NCBI GenBank assembly: GCA_016803235.1
Contig: JADCLI010000017.1
Coordinates: 41,959 to 105,958 of the forward strand
Direction: 5' to 3'
DNA from: Pimelobacter simplex
Lineage (GTDB): Bacteria; Actinomycetota; Actinomycetes; Propionibacteriales; Nocardioidaceae
DNA length: 64,000 bases
Shown here piece after piece: positions 42,206 through 57,430 of this stretch; the stretch's first letter is position 1, and every line of letters starts with the position of its first letter. The notes below the pieces were generated by a model. The model did not search any database. It was given only the letters and a program-made list of their open reading frames with translations, and was not told the DNA's origin. Both the position numbers and the translations under genes were made by a program.

Positions 42206-42913
42206 GTGAAGGGCACCAGTGCCACGTTCCGCTGGAGCGTGATCGGGCTGCTGCTCGGCGTCGTCGTCGCCGCGCTCGGCGTCAGCGTCTGGACGCTCGC
42301 CGACAAGGGCGTCGCCGGCAACCCCGGCAAGAAGCTCGACTCGCTGCTCGACCCGCCCCGCGACGAGTCGGCGGACCGGGAGAAGGTGCTCGCCGCGGGC
42401 CGCACCTTCGTGCAGCGGTTCAACACCTACGGTCCGGACCTGCTCGACGGCGCCGGCAAGATGCCCGACTACGCCGCGCTCGGTGAGCTGATGACGGCCA
42501 AGTTCCGCACCGTGTTCGACAAGAACGTCGGGTACGCCGAGGAGACGGTCAAGCAGACCCAGATCGGCCGCAAGGGCACGCCGTACGCCGTCGGCGTCGC
42601 CAGCCTCGACGACGACTCCGCCGAGCTCCTCGTCGCCGGCATCGTCCAGTTCTCCCTGCCCGCGACCACCGACAGCGAGGAGCAGGTCCAGCTCGAGCCG
42701 CTGCGCTTCCGCTACGAGGTGTCGCTGGTCAAGCAGCACGGCACCTGGCTGGTCGACGACCTCGACGACCTCGACGACGAGCTGCCGTCCTTCGGCGAGG
42801 CCTCGATCCCCGAGGGCGGCACTCCCGGGGGCCAGCCCTCCGGCCAGCCCTCCGGCCAGCCGTCGGGCCAGTCGTCGGGCCAGCCGTCGTCGAGCGCGGG
42901 GGAGGGCCAGTGA
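42206..42913 (+). CDS. Mce-associated membrane protein
   Basis: This is a 235-residue protein: one N-terminal membrane helix (SVIGLLLGVVVAALGVSVW), an NTF2-like Mce-associated domain (AAGRTFVQRFNTYGPDLLDG to VSLVKQHGTWLVDDLDDL), and a repetitive tail with SGQP/SGQS units (GQPSGQPSGQPSGQSSGQPS). Such proteins flank mce operons and are thought to stabilise the importer. The start is GTG 42206; the stop overlaps the next gene as GTGA. Confidence 0.87.
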   Translation: MKGTSATFRWSVIGLLLGVVVAALGVSVWTLADKGVAGNPGKKLDSLLDPPRDESADREKVLAAGRTFVQRFNTYGPDLLDGAGKMPDYAALGELMTAKFRTVFDKNVGYAEETVKQTQIGRKGTPYAVGVASLDDDSAELLVAGIVQFSLPATTDSEEQVQLEPLRFRYEVSLVKQHGTWLVDDLDDLDDELPSFGEASIPEGGTPGGQPSGQPSGQPSGQSSGQPSSSAGEGQ

Positions 42914-43806
42914 GCACCAACCTCTACGACCTCCTCGACGTCGAGGAGGACGCCACCGAGGACCAGATCCGCGCCGCCTGGAAGACCGCGATCGCCGACC
43001 TGGACCCGACCGAGCGCCGCTTCCGCGCCTACAACGACGCCGCCGGTGTGCTGCTCGACGCCGACAAGCGAGCGGCGTACGACGCCGAGCTGGCCGCCGA
43101 GCGGGCGGCGGTCGAGGAGGTCGCCGTCGAGGAGGTCGCCGTCGAGGAGGTCGCCGACGAGGCTGGACGAGAGAACTCGCCCTCGGACGACGATGCTTCC
43201 TCGTCCGAGCGTGAGTCTCACCGGCCGGCCGGTGAGACTCACGTCTCGACCGCGGCCCGGGGGAGCGGCCCGGGCACGGTCGCCCTGGTCGCGGCCGCGG
43301 TCGCCGCCGTCCTCGCCGTCGCCCTCGCGGTGGCCCTCGTGCTCACCCCGGGCGCGCGCGGCGAGCGGTCCGCCAAGGAGCTGGCCGAGGGCAACGTCCG
43401 CGTCGAGCGCGCCGCGCTCGAGGCCGAGGGCGCGGCCGAGCAGATGGTCGCGCCGGTGCTGTCCTACAGCCACGAGTCGATGGCCGCCGACCTCGACCGG
43501 CGCGGGCAGTACATGACCAAGGACTTCCAGGCGAAGACCGAGCTCAGCTGGCCCGAGATCACCAAGGAGGCCGAGGCCCAGCAGGTCGTGGTCGAGGCGA
43601 AGCCGGCCGGCACCGCGCTGACCCGGGTGAGCGACGACGGCACGCGGGCGACCGTGGTGGTCTTCATCGACCAGTACGTCACCAAGGCCGACCAGGAGCC
43701 GTTCGTGCTGCGGATGTGGGCCACCTTCCTGCTGGTCAAGGCGGCGGGCAGCGAGTCGACCTGGCTCCTCGACGACCTGTGCACCGACGACCGCTGCGAC
43801 AAGTGA
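42910..43806 (+). CDS. J-like domain fused to an Mce-associated membrane domain
   Basis: This is a 298-residue protein. Residues 1-62 resemble a DnaJ J-domain (NLYDLLDVEEDATEDQIRAA, then YNDAAGVLLDADKRAAYDAE) but lack the HPD tripeptide; LDP stands near that place, so stimulation of DnaK is doubtful. A repetitive acidic stretch (VEEVAVEEVAVEEVADEA) and a Ser-rich linker follow. The membrane helix is at about 120-142 (GTVALVAAAVAAVLAVALAV), then comes the outer Mce-associated domain ending DDLCTDDRCDK. The linker DNA holds a 34-bp palindrome. It is the last gene of the mce operon by overlap. Confidence 0.85.
   Translation: MSTNLYDLLDVEEDATEDQIRAAWKTAIADLDPTERRFRAYNDAAGVLLDADKRAAYDAELAAERAAVEEVAVEEVAVEEVADEAGRENSPSDDDASSSERESHRPAGETHVSTAARGSGPGTVALVAAAVAAVLAVALAVALVLTPGARGERSAKELAEGNVRVERAALEAEGAAEQMVAPVLSYSHESMAADLDRRGQYMTKDFQAKTELSWPEITKEAEAQQVVVEAKPAGTALTRVSDDGTRATVVVFIDQYVTKADQEPFVLRMWATFLLVKAAGSESTWLLDDLCTDDRCDK
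43210..43243. repeat. 34-bp perfect palindrome inside a coding region
   Basis: CGTGAGTCTCACCGGCC is followed directly by its exact reverse complement GGCCGGTGAGACTCACG. It lies in the linker between the J-like domain and the membrane helix. It could extrude as a cruciform, or form a strong mRNA hairpin, or be an inserted repeat that kept the reading frame. Confidence 0.9.
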
Positions 43807-43940
43807 TCCACCGCACGGCACCGGCCGGCGACGGCCGCGCTGCTTGACCTCGGCGCCCGCGCCGAGCATGATCGGCGGACCGGATTCCGCCGGCCACCGA
43901 TGGGACCGCTCCTCGGCTGCGTGAGGTTGCGCAGCCGACA

Positions 43941-43969
43941 TTGTGGAGCGCTCGTGCGTCGTGTATCGT
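43941..43969 (+). promoter_or_regulatory. rpoB promoter
   Basis: TTGTGG (43941-43946), a 17-bp spacer and TATCGT (43964-43969) give a strong housekeeping-type promoter about 100 bp before the rpoB start. The remaining 266-bp gap after the mce operon contains a small CTCGGCGC-CC-GCGCCGAG hairpin (43849-43866), a possible weak terminator for the mce operon, and nothing else recognised. Confidence 0.72.
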
Positions 43970-44072
43970 GGCTCCTTGCGCCTGCCCTCAGATGCGCTTC
44001 GGCCTGCCCGGTGGCCGATGACGTGGTGGGTCAGGGCGCTCTCGAAGAGTCGAACCCGTCGAAGGACAACTC

Positions 44073-47582
<3,510 letters not shown>

Positions 47583-47589
47583 GCGGTCG

Positions 47590-47637
47590 GCCCCGGTGGT
47601 GTCGAGGCTCGCAAGCTCGCACCTCGACCACCGGGGC
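47590..47637. repeat. Palindromic repeat between rpoB and rpoC
   Basis: The left arm GCCCCGGTGGT(GT)CGAGG and right arm CCTCGACCACCGGGGC form a stem of 16 pairs with a two-base bulge, closed by CTCGCAAGCTCGCA. It lies eight bases after the rpoB stop in a 109-bp gap. The sequence GGTGGT..CGAG is shared with the repeat after rplA. It could act as a processing site or partial terminator. Confidence 0.8.
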
Positions 47638-47691
47638 TCCCTCAGTCCCCAGCCTCACCTTTCACAGAACTAACGAAGGACAGCAGCCACC

Positions 47692-51570
<3,879 letters not shown>

Positions 51571-51585
51571 CGCCGTCGCGCCGTT

Positions 51586-51622
51586 GGCCCTCCCGAGCGA
51601 TGCTCGGGAGGGCCTTCGGGCA
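51586..51622 (+). terminator. Terminator after rpoC
   Basis: GGCCCTCCCGAGC (51586-51598) pairs with GCTCGGGAGGGCC (51602-51614) around GAT, a 13-bp perfect stem 15 bases after the rpoC stop. TTCGGGCATTT follows. Confidence 0.88.
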
Positions 51623-51693
51623 TTTCGGGCCGAGCGCGGCCCGGCAGCGCGCCCACGCCGCGGCGGTCCCCACGACCGCCGCGGCGGGACGAG

Positions 51694-52404
51694 TCAGGCC
51701 TGGGCGAGGGTGATCGGGCTGCGGCCGACGGCGAGCCAGATGCCGGCGACGACGAGCCCGAGGACGATCATCGACGGCAGGCCGGGGACGCCGGTGACGA
51801 AGCAGGCCAGCAGCAGCGCGGTCGCGAGCAGGGCGGACAGGAAGCCGAGGCCACGCGAGACCAGGCGCTCGCGGAATGCCATCCAGGCCAGGCCGTACGC
51901 CGAGGCGAGCAGCGGGATGAAGGCGATGTACGGGCTGAAGTCGGTCAGGATGTAGTAGTTGTAGAGCCCCTCCGCGTCGTAGGTCTCGCCCTCGACGCCG
52001 GTCGGGAGGTAGTTGCCGACCGCGCCGCGCCAGCCGTACGCGAGGGTGACCAGCGCGGCGGTGGCGACGACGCCGTACGACACGGCGGTGGCTCCGGAGG
52101 ATCCGGGGAACCGGCGCTCGACGCGGTGGCGCCACATGACGGCCGCCGCGACCAGAAGCAGGGCCAGCACGTAGCCGAGGGCGCCCGAGACGCGGTACGG
52201 CACGTGGTCCAGGCCGAGCACGTCCTGGGCGGTCACCGGGTAGTCGAAGTCGCTGCCGTTGGCGTCGGGCCGGCCCTCGAGGAGGAGGGCGACGACGCCG
52301 ATGACGCCGCACAGCGAGATGAGCAGCGGCCAGGCGGTGAAGCGGCGGGCGGTGGCGCCGGGCGACGCCGGGAGGGAGGTGGACAGGGGCGTGGTCTCGT
52401 TCAT
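51694..52404 (-). CDS. Membrane protein of unknown function
   Basis: This is a 236-residue protein with about six helices (ISLCGVIGVVALLLEG, GYVLALLLVAAAVMW, GVVATAALVTLAYGW, YIAFIPLLASAYGLAWM, LGFLSALLATALLLACF, MIVLGLVVAGIWLAV). A soluble loop between helices 3 and 4 reads GNYLPTGVEGETYDAEGLYN. No family was recognised. It is convergent with rpoC and lies after the two-component genes on the same strand, separated by 61 bp. Confidence 0.75.
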   Translation of the reverse strand: MNETTPLSTSLPASPGATARRFTAWPLLISLCGVIGVVALLLEGRPDANGSDFDYPVTAQDVLGLDHVPYRVSGALGYVLALLLVAAAVMWRHRVERRFPGSSGATAVSYGVVATAALVTLAYGWRGAVGNYLPTGVEGETYDAEGLYNYYILTDFSPYIAFIPLLASAYGLAWMAFRERLVSRGLGFLSALLATALLLACFVTGVPGLPSMIVLGLVVAGIWLAVGRSPITLAQA

Positions 52405-52465
52405 GACCCGACCCTCGGTGGCCCGGCGGCCCGGGTGTCAGGTGCGTGCGTCACGACCTTCCGGG

Positions 52466-53137
52466 TCAGGTCGCGGCGGGGTCCTCGCCGCCGAGGCCGG
52501 CCTCGCGGGCCCGGACGATGAGCTGCCCGCGGTCTGCTACGTCGAGCTTGGCCAGCACGCCGTACACGTAGTTGCGCACGGTCTTGCTGCTCAGCACCAG
52601 CCGCCGGGCGATCGTGGCGTTGTCGTAGCCGCGAGCCACGAGGTCGACGACCTCGCGCTCGCGGTCGGTCAGCTCCGGGAAGGGCACGGTGCCGCGAGTG
52701 CGCGCGCCGGACAGGTAGAGCGCGCCGCGCTGGGCGAGCTGGGGGCCGAGCAGGAAGTCGCCGTTGGCCACCGAGCGCACCGCGCGGGCGACCTCGTCCG
52801 GCGACGCGCCCTTGAGGAGGAAGCCGCGGGCGCCGGCGCGTATCGAGGCGAACAGCGAGTCGTCGTCGCCGAGCATCGTGATCACCAGGACCCCGAGCGT
52901 CGGGTCGCGCCGGCACAGCTCGCGGGTGGTCTCGACGCCCGAGTCGCCGCCGAGGTCGAGGTCCATCAGCACGACGTGCGGGGCGTGCTCCTCGACGGCG
53001 GCCAGGGCCTGCGCGCGATCGGCGGCCTCACCGACGACCTCGACGTCGGGCAGGCTGCGCAGCAGCGCGGCCATCCCGATCCGGAACACCGGGTGGTCGT
53101 CGACGACCAGGACCCGGATCGGCTCGTTCCCGTTCAC
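52466..53137 (-). CDS. NarL/LuxR-family response regulator
   Basis: This is a 223-residue protein with a receiver domain (VLVVDDHPVFRIGM; phospho-acceptor Asp59 in VVLMDLDL; Thr/Ser and Lys in VITML and FLLKG) and a C-terminal LuxR helix-turn-helix (LTDREREVVDLVARGYDNAT, then LSSKTVRNYV). The GTG start overlaps the stop of the sensor kinase gene as GTGA, so the pair is co-translated. The targets are unknown. Confidence 0.94.
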   Translation of the reverse strand: MNGNEPIRVLVVDDHPVFRIGMAALLRSLPDVEVVGEAADRAQALAAVEEHAPHVVLMDLDLGGDSGVETTRELCRRDPTLGVLVITMLGDDDSLFASIRAGARGFLLKGASPDEVARAVRSVANGDFLLGPQLAQRGALYLSGARTRGTVPFPELTDREREVVDLVARGYDNATIARRLVLSSKTVRNYVYGVLAKLDVADRGQLIVRAREAGLGGEDPAAT

Positions 53138-55161
53138 GGCAGCACCATGACGACGCAGGTCCCCTTCTCCTCGGCCGCGGTCACCTCGAGCGTCCCGCCC
53201 AGCTCCGCGGCCCGCTCGCGCATGGACGCCGTCCCGACCCCCGGTGCGGCAGTGTCGCCGATGCCCCGGCCGTCGTCGGTCACCTCGAGCCGTACGCCGC
53301 CCGGCGCCGGGAGCTCCAGCCGCACGCAGCAGTGCCGGGCGCCGGCGTGGCGGGCGGCGTTGCGCACGGCCTCGGCGGCCACCTGGTAGACGACGATCTG
53401 GTGGACACCGTCCAGGCGGTCGGCGTACGGCGCGTCCACGACGACCGAGAACCGTGCGGTCGAGTGGCGCTCGGCCAGCAGCGCCAGCGCCTCGCCGAGC
53501 CGGCCCTCGTCCAGCACCGGGGGCAGCAGCACCCGCGCCATCTGCCGGACGTCGTCCGCGCGCCGGCTGAGCTCCTCGACCAGGCGCCCGAGGAGCACGG
53601 CGTCGGCGTCGCTCAGCGACGACGTGGCAGGTACGGCGGCCAGCGCCAGCGCGGTGCCCGACAGCGCCGGGCCGAGGCCGTCGTGCAGCTCGCGGCGCAG
53701 CAGCCGTCGCTCCTCCTGACGCACCTCGACCACGCGGGCACGGGCCTCCTCGAGCGCCCGGTTGGCGTCGTCGAGCTGCGCGGCGACCGCGACGAGCCCG
53801 GAGATCTGGCGCAGCAACCGCACCGTGCGCGGGTCGAGCCGCTCGCCACGTGGCGGCACGACGCTCAGCACCCCGACGGAGCGCCCCCGCGGGAGCAGCG
53901 GGAGGTCCAGGGTCCGCGCCTGGTCGTCGGCGTCGCGACGGCCGGCGGCCGCGACGGTGCTGCCGTGCAGGCGGACCTCGACCCGGGCCAGCCGCAGCGC
54001 GCGGCGCAGCGCCTCGACGAGCTCGCCCAGCTGCGGCCGCTCGGGGTCGCCGGCGTCGAGGGCCTGGGCGACCCGCTCCAGGAGGGCCGACGGGTCGGCG
54101 CCGGAGCCGAACACCAGCCGCTCGACCTGTGCCTGCAGCCACTCGCGCAGCGGCAGCACCGCGAGGGCCAGGGCCGCGACGACCACCAGGCCCGAGGACT
54201 CCGCGTCCCACGGCGCGACCATGCCGAGCGCCCACACCGCGAGGACGTACGCCGCCACCAGGGTCGTGGTCAGCAGCAGGCCGACGAGGGTCCGCGAGAT
54301 GGCGAGGTCGACCCGCCACGAGGGCTGGCGCCGGATCAGCACGAACACGGCCGCGAGCAGCATCAGCTCGGCGATCGAGAGCAGCACGATCCCGGCGACG
54401 AACCAGGTCCCGTCGAGGCTGACGCCGATCTCGAAGGTCATGTAGGCGAGTGCCAGGGTGAGCAGGGCGAGGAGCAGCCAGGTGAGACCGCGGCGCTGCT
54501 CCGGGTCGCCCGTGCGCCGCCGCCGGGCCAGCCAGCCGACGACGCCGAGGCCGAGGAGGAAGTAGAGCGGGATCAGCCCGCCGTCGACGTCCCACGCGAC
54601 GTCGGAGAGCCGCCCGCCGCCGGTGAGCGGGTGCGGCGGCGCGCCGGTGGTCTGGATCAGGAACCGGACGCCGCCGGCCACGACGACCACCACGCAGCCG
54701 GCGACCGCACAGCGTCGGGCCCATCCGCGCGGCGGATCGGGGGTCAACAGGTGGGGCAGCACGAGGAGCGAGACCAGGGTCGCCACCAGCCAGCCGGTGA
54801 TCAGGACCGGGTTGGCCCACGCCTCGCCGGGCAGGCCGGGGTGCGCGGTGCACAGCACGGTCCACGCGATCCCCGCCCCGGTCACCGTGTAGCCCCAGGC
54901 GATGACGAGGAAGGCCCAGCCCACCGCGTGCCGGCTGCGGACCACGATCATCGCGCCGAGTGGCCCGTAGAGCAGCCCGGCGACCAGGTCGAGCGGCGCC
55001 AGCTCCCGGCGCACCTCGTACGACGGCCCGGCGTCGTCCGCGGTCACCAGCAGCACCGCCAGGGTGGCCGCGGCGAGCAGCGCCTGTCCGACGCCGAGCC
55101 CGGTGGCGGCGGCGCGCTCGCGCAGCGGGGGGACGTCGGGCGGGGGCACGTGCGTCATCAT
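53134..55161 (-). CDS. Membrane sensor histidine kinase (NarX-type HisKA_3)
   Basis: This is a 675-residue kinase. About ten membrane helices occupy the first 370 residues, then a GAF-like region, then HisKA_3 (EERRLLRRELHDGLGPALSG; His about 493) and the ATPase domain (AAEAVRNAARHAGA; DDGRGIG; GTASMRERAAELGG). It autophosphorylates and passes the phosphate to the regulator encoded next. The signal is unknown; a many-helix sensor without an outer loop points to a membrane or lipophilic cue (inference). It starts ATG-ATG at 55161, divergent from the flavoprotein gene 101 bp away. Confidence 0.92.
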   Translation of the reverse strand: MMTHVPPPDVPPLRERAAATGLGVGQALLAAATLAVLLVTADDAGPSYEVRRELAPLDLVAGLLYGPLGAMIVVRSRHAVGWAFLVIAWGYTVTGAGIAWTVLCTAHPGLPGEAWANPVLITGWLVATLVSLLVLPHLLTPDPPRGWARRCAVAGCVVVVVAGGVRFLIQTTGAPPHPLTGGGRLSDVAWDVDGGLIPLYFLLGLGVVGWLARRRRTGDPEQRRGLTWLLLALLTLALAYMTFEIGVSLDGTWFVAGIVLLSIAELMLLAAVFVLIRRQPSWRVDLAISRTLVGLLLTTTLVAAYVLAVWALGMVAPWDAESSGLVVVAALALAVLPLREWLQAQVERLVFGSGADPSALLERVAQALDAGDPERPQLGELVEALRRALRLARVEVRLHGSTVAAAGRRDADDQARTLDLPLLPRGRSVGVLSVVPPRGERLDPRTVRLLRQISGLVAVAAQLDDANRALEEARARVVEVRQEERRLLRRELHDGLGPALSGTALALAAVPATSSLSDADAVLLGRLVEELSRRADDVRQMARVLLPPVLDEGRLGEALALLAERHSTARFSVVVDAPYADRLDGVHQIVVYQVAAEAVRNAARHAGARHCCVRLELPAPGGVRLEVTDDGRGIGDTAAPGVGTASMRERAAELGGTLEVTAAEEKGTCVVMVLP

Positions 55162-55262
55162 CGTCGGTCCGGCGGCCCGAGGTGAGGGGTTCGTTGTCCT
55201 CGAAGGGCGGGCACCCGTGGGCCGTCGCGGGTCGCGGCGGTCGGCCCTGACACAATCGGGGG

Positions 55263-56507
55263 ATGAGCGCAGCCCCTGACCTGAGCACCGACGTCCTCGT
55301 CGTCGGCGCCGGTCCCGCCGGCTCCGCGGCCGCCACCTGGGCCGCCCGGGCCGGCCTCGACGTGGTGCTCGCCGACGCGGCGGTGTTCCCGCGGGACAAG
55401 ACCTGCGGCGACGGCCTGACACCGCGCGCGATCGGGGAGCTGGAGCGGCTCGGGCTGCGTGACTGGGTGCGCTCGCACACCGTCAACCAGGGGCTGCGGG
55501 CGCACGGGTTTGGCCAGACGCTGCACCTGCCGTGGCCGGGCGGCCACCTGCCCGACTGGGGCAGCGCGATCGCCCGCACGGAGCTCGACGACCACCTGCG
55601 CAGCACCGCGGTCAAGGCGGGGGCGACCGGGCTCGACGGGGCCCGGGCGGTCGACGTACGGATGGACGGCGACCGGGTGGCCGGGGTCGTGCTCAAGGAC
55701 GGGCGGGAGATCGCCTGCCGGCGGCTGGTCGTCGCCGACGGCGTGCGCTCGCCGCTCGGCAAGGTGCTCGGGCGGGAATGGCACCGCGACACCGTCTACG
55801 GCGTCGCCGGGCGGTCCTACGTCAGCTCGACCCGCGCCGACGACCCGTGGATCAGCTCGCACCTCGAGCTGCGTGGCGAGCAGGACGAGATCCTGTCCGG
55901 CTACGGCTGGATCTTCCCCCTCGGCAAGCAGAGTGGCGAGGTCAACCTGGGCGCCGGCACCCTCGCGACCGCGAAGCGGCCCGCCGACGTGGCGATCAAG
56001 CCGCTGATGACGCTGTACGCCGACCGGTTGCGCGAGGAGTTCGGGCTCGGTGACGAGCTGCGCGCCCCGACCTCGGCACTGCTGCCGATGGGCGGCGCGG
56101 TGTCGAACGTCGCCGGCCGCAACTGGGCGCTGATCGGCGACGCCGCGGCGTGCGTCAACCCGCTCAACGGCGAGGGCATCGACTACGGCCTGGAGACCGG
56201 ACGCGTCGTCGCGGAGCTGCTCGCCGCGTCGCCCGGCGCCGACCTCGGCGCGGTGTGGCCGGCGCTGCTGCGCGAGCACTACGGCGAGTCGTTCTCCATC
56301 GCGCGCCGCCTCGCCGGCCTGGTCACCGTGCCCCGACTGCTGCCGGCGCTCGGCCCGGTCGGCATGCGCTCCGACCTGCTGATGACCCTGGCGCTGCGCT
56401 GGATGGGCAACCTGGTCACCGACGAGGACCGCGACCGCGCCGCCCGGGTGTGGCGCTGGGCCGGGCGCCACTCGCTGGCGCGCGACAGCCGTCCGCCCTT
56501 CTCCTGA
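55263..56507 (+). CDS. Geranylgeranyl reductase-family FAD-dependent oxidoreductase
   Basis: This is a 414-residue flavoprotein. The Rossmann FAD motif is DVLVVGAGPAGSAAATWAAR, followed by the family signature DKTCGDGLTPRAI. The second FAD site is ALIGDAAACVNPLNGEGIDY. Family members saturate isoprenoid double bonds; in actinobacteria the best known is MenJ, which reduces one bond of the menaquinone side chain. That role is likely but not proven here. CACAAT lies six bases before the ATG, a leaderless pattern. Confidence 0.92.
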   Translation: MSAAPDLSTDVLVVGAGPAGSAAATWAARAGLDVVLADAAVFPRDKTCGDGLTPRAIGELERLGLRDWVRSHTVNQGLRAHGFGQTLHLPWPGGHLPDWGSAIARTELDDHLRSTAVKAGATGLDGARAVDVRMDGDRVAGVVLKDGREIACRRLVVADGVRSPLGKVLGREWHRDTVYGVAGRSYVSSTRADDPWISSHLELRGEQDEILSGYGWIFPLGKQSGEVNLGAGTLATAKRPADVAIKPLMTLYADRLREEFGLGDELRAPTSALLPMGGAVSNVAGRNWALIGDAAACVNPLNGEGIDYGLETGRVVAELLAASPGADLGAVWPALLREHYGESFSIARRLAGLVTVPRLLPALGPVGMRSDLLMTLALRWMGNLVTDEDRDRAARVWRWAGRHSLARDSRPPFS

Positions 56508-56545
56508 CCCCCGCCACTAGGGTGGACAGCAGAGGAGGTCCGGCG

Positions 56546-57430
56546 ATGGGGCAGCGGGTGCAGCGGCTGGCGGCGTACGCCGTCATCGTCCGCGGCGACC
56601 AGATCCTGCTCTCCCGGCTGGCCGAGCGGGTGACCAAGCGCGAGCTGTGGTCGCTGCCGGGCGGCGGCGTGGACCACGGCGAGGACCCGCGCGACGCGGT
56701 GGTCCGCGAGGTCTACGAGGAGACCGGGCTGCACGCCCAGGTCGGCGAGACCGCGCACGTCCACTCCCTCCACGTCGCCGACTCCTGGCGCCGCGGGCGC
56801 CGGGTCGACGCGCACTCGGTGCGGATCGTCTACGAGGGCTGGGTGCCGGCCGACGCGCCGGAGCCGCACGTCACCGAGGTCGACGGGTCGACCGCGGAGG
56901 CGGCGTGGAAGCCGATCGCGGCCGTGCTCGACGGCACCGTGCCGACGGTGAGCCTGGTGACCGACGCGCTGGCGTCGTACGCCGTGCGCCAGCGACAGCG
57001 CACCGCCGCCTACGCCTACGTCGTGCGCGACGACGCGATCCTGCTCACCCGCACCTCCGACCTCGCGCCCGACCCGGGGACGTGGCACCTGCCCGGCGGC
57101 GGGATCGACCACGGCGAGTCGCCGGCCGACACGATCCGGCGCGAGCTGTGGGAGGAGTGCGGCCTCGAGGGGAAGGCCGGCGACCTGCTGACCGTCCTCG
57201 ACCACCACTTCACCGGCACCGCCCCCAACGGTCGCGAGGAGGACTTCCACGCGATCGGCATCATCTACCGCGCCGAGGTCGGCCCGGGGGAGCCGCACGT
57301 CGTCGAGGAGGACGGCACCACCGACCTCGCCGCGTGGGTGCCGCTCGCCGACATCGCCGACCGCAGGATCAAGGTCTACGGCTCGGTCCGCGCCGCCATC
57401 GAGGCGGCCGGGGATACCGTGTCGGCGTGA
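56546..57430 (+). CDS. Tandem Nudix hydrolase
   Basis: This is a 294-residue protein with two Nudix domains. The boxes are GGGVDHGEDPRDAVVREVYE followed by ETGL (about residues 40-62) and GGGIDHGESPADTIRRELWE followed by ECGL (about residues 187-209). Both keep the metal-binding REUxEExGU core, so both may be active. The two halves are clearly an internal duplication. The substrate (nucleoside diphosphate-X) is unknown. AGAGGAGGTC is a strong ribosome site. The stop overlaps the next gene as GTGA. Confidence 0.92.
   Translation: MGQRVQRLAAYAVIVRGDQILLSRLAERVTKRELWSLPGGGVDHGEDPRDAVVREVYEETGLHAQVGETAHVHSLHVADSWRRGRRVDAHSVRIVYEGWVPADAPEPHVTEVDGSTAEAAWKPIAAVLDGTVPTVSLVTDALASYAVRQRQRTAAYAYVVRDDAILLTRTSDLAPDPGTWHLPGGGIDHGESPADTIRRELWEECGLEGKAGDLLTVLDHHFTGTAPNGREEDFHAIGIIYRAEVGPGEPHVVEEDGTTDLAAWVPLADIADRRIKVYGSVRAAIEAAGDTVSA

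Noticed and set aside
42830-42895. Short tandem repeats (CCGTCGGGCCAG-like units) that at first sight recall a repeat array.
   Set aside because: They are in-frame codons for SGQP/SGQS repeats in the tail of a Mce-associated protein, with no spacers, so not CRISPR.
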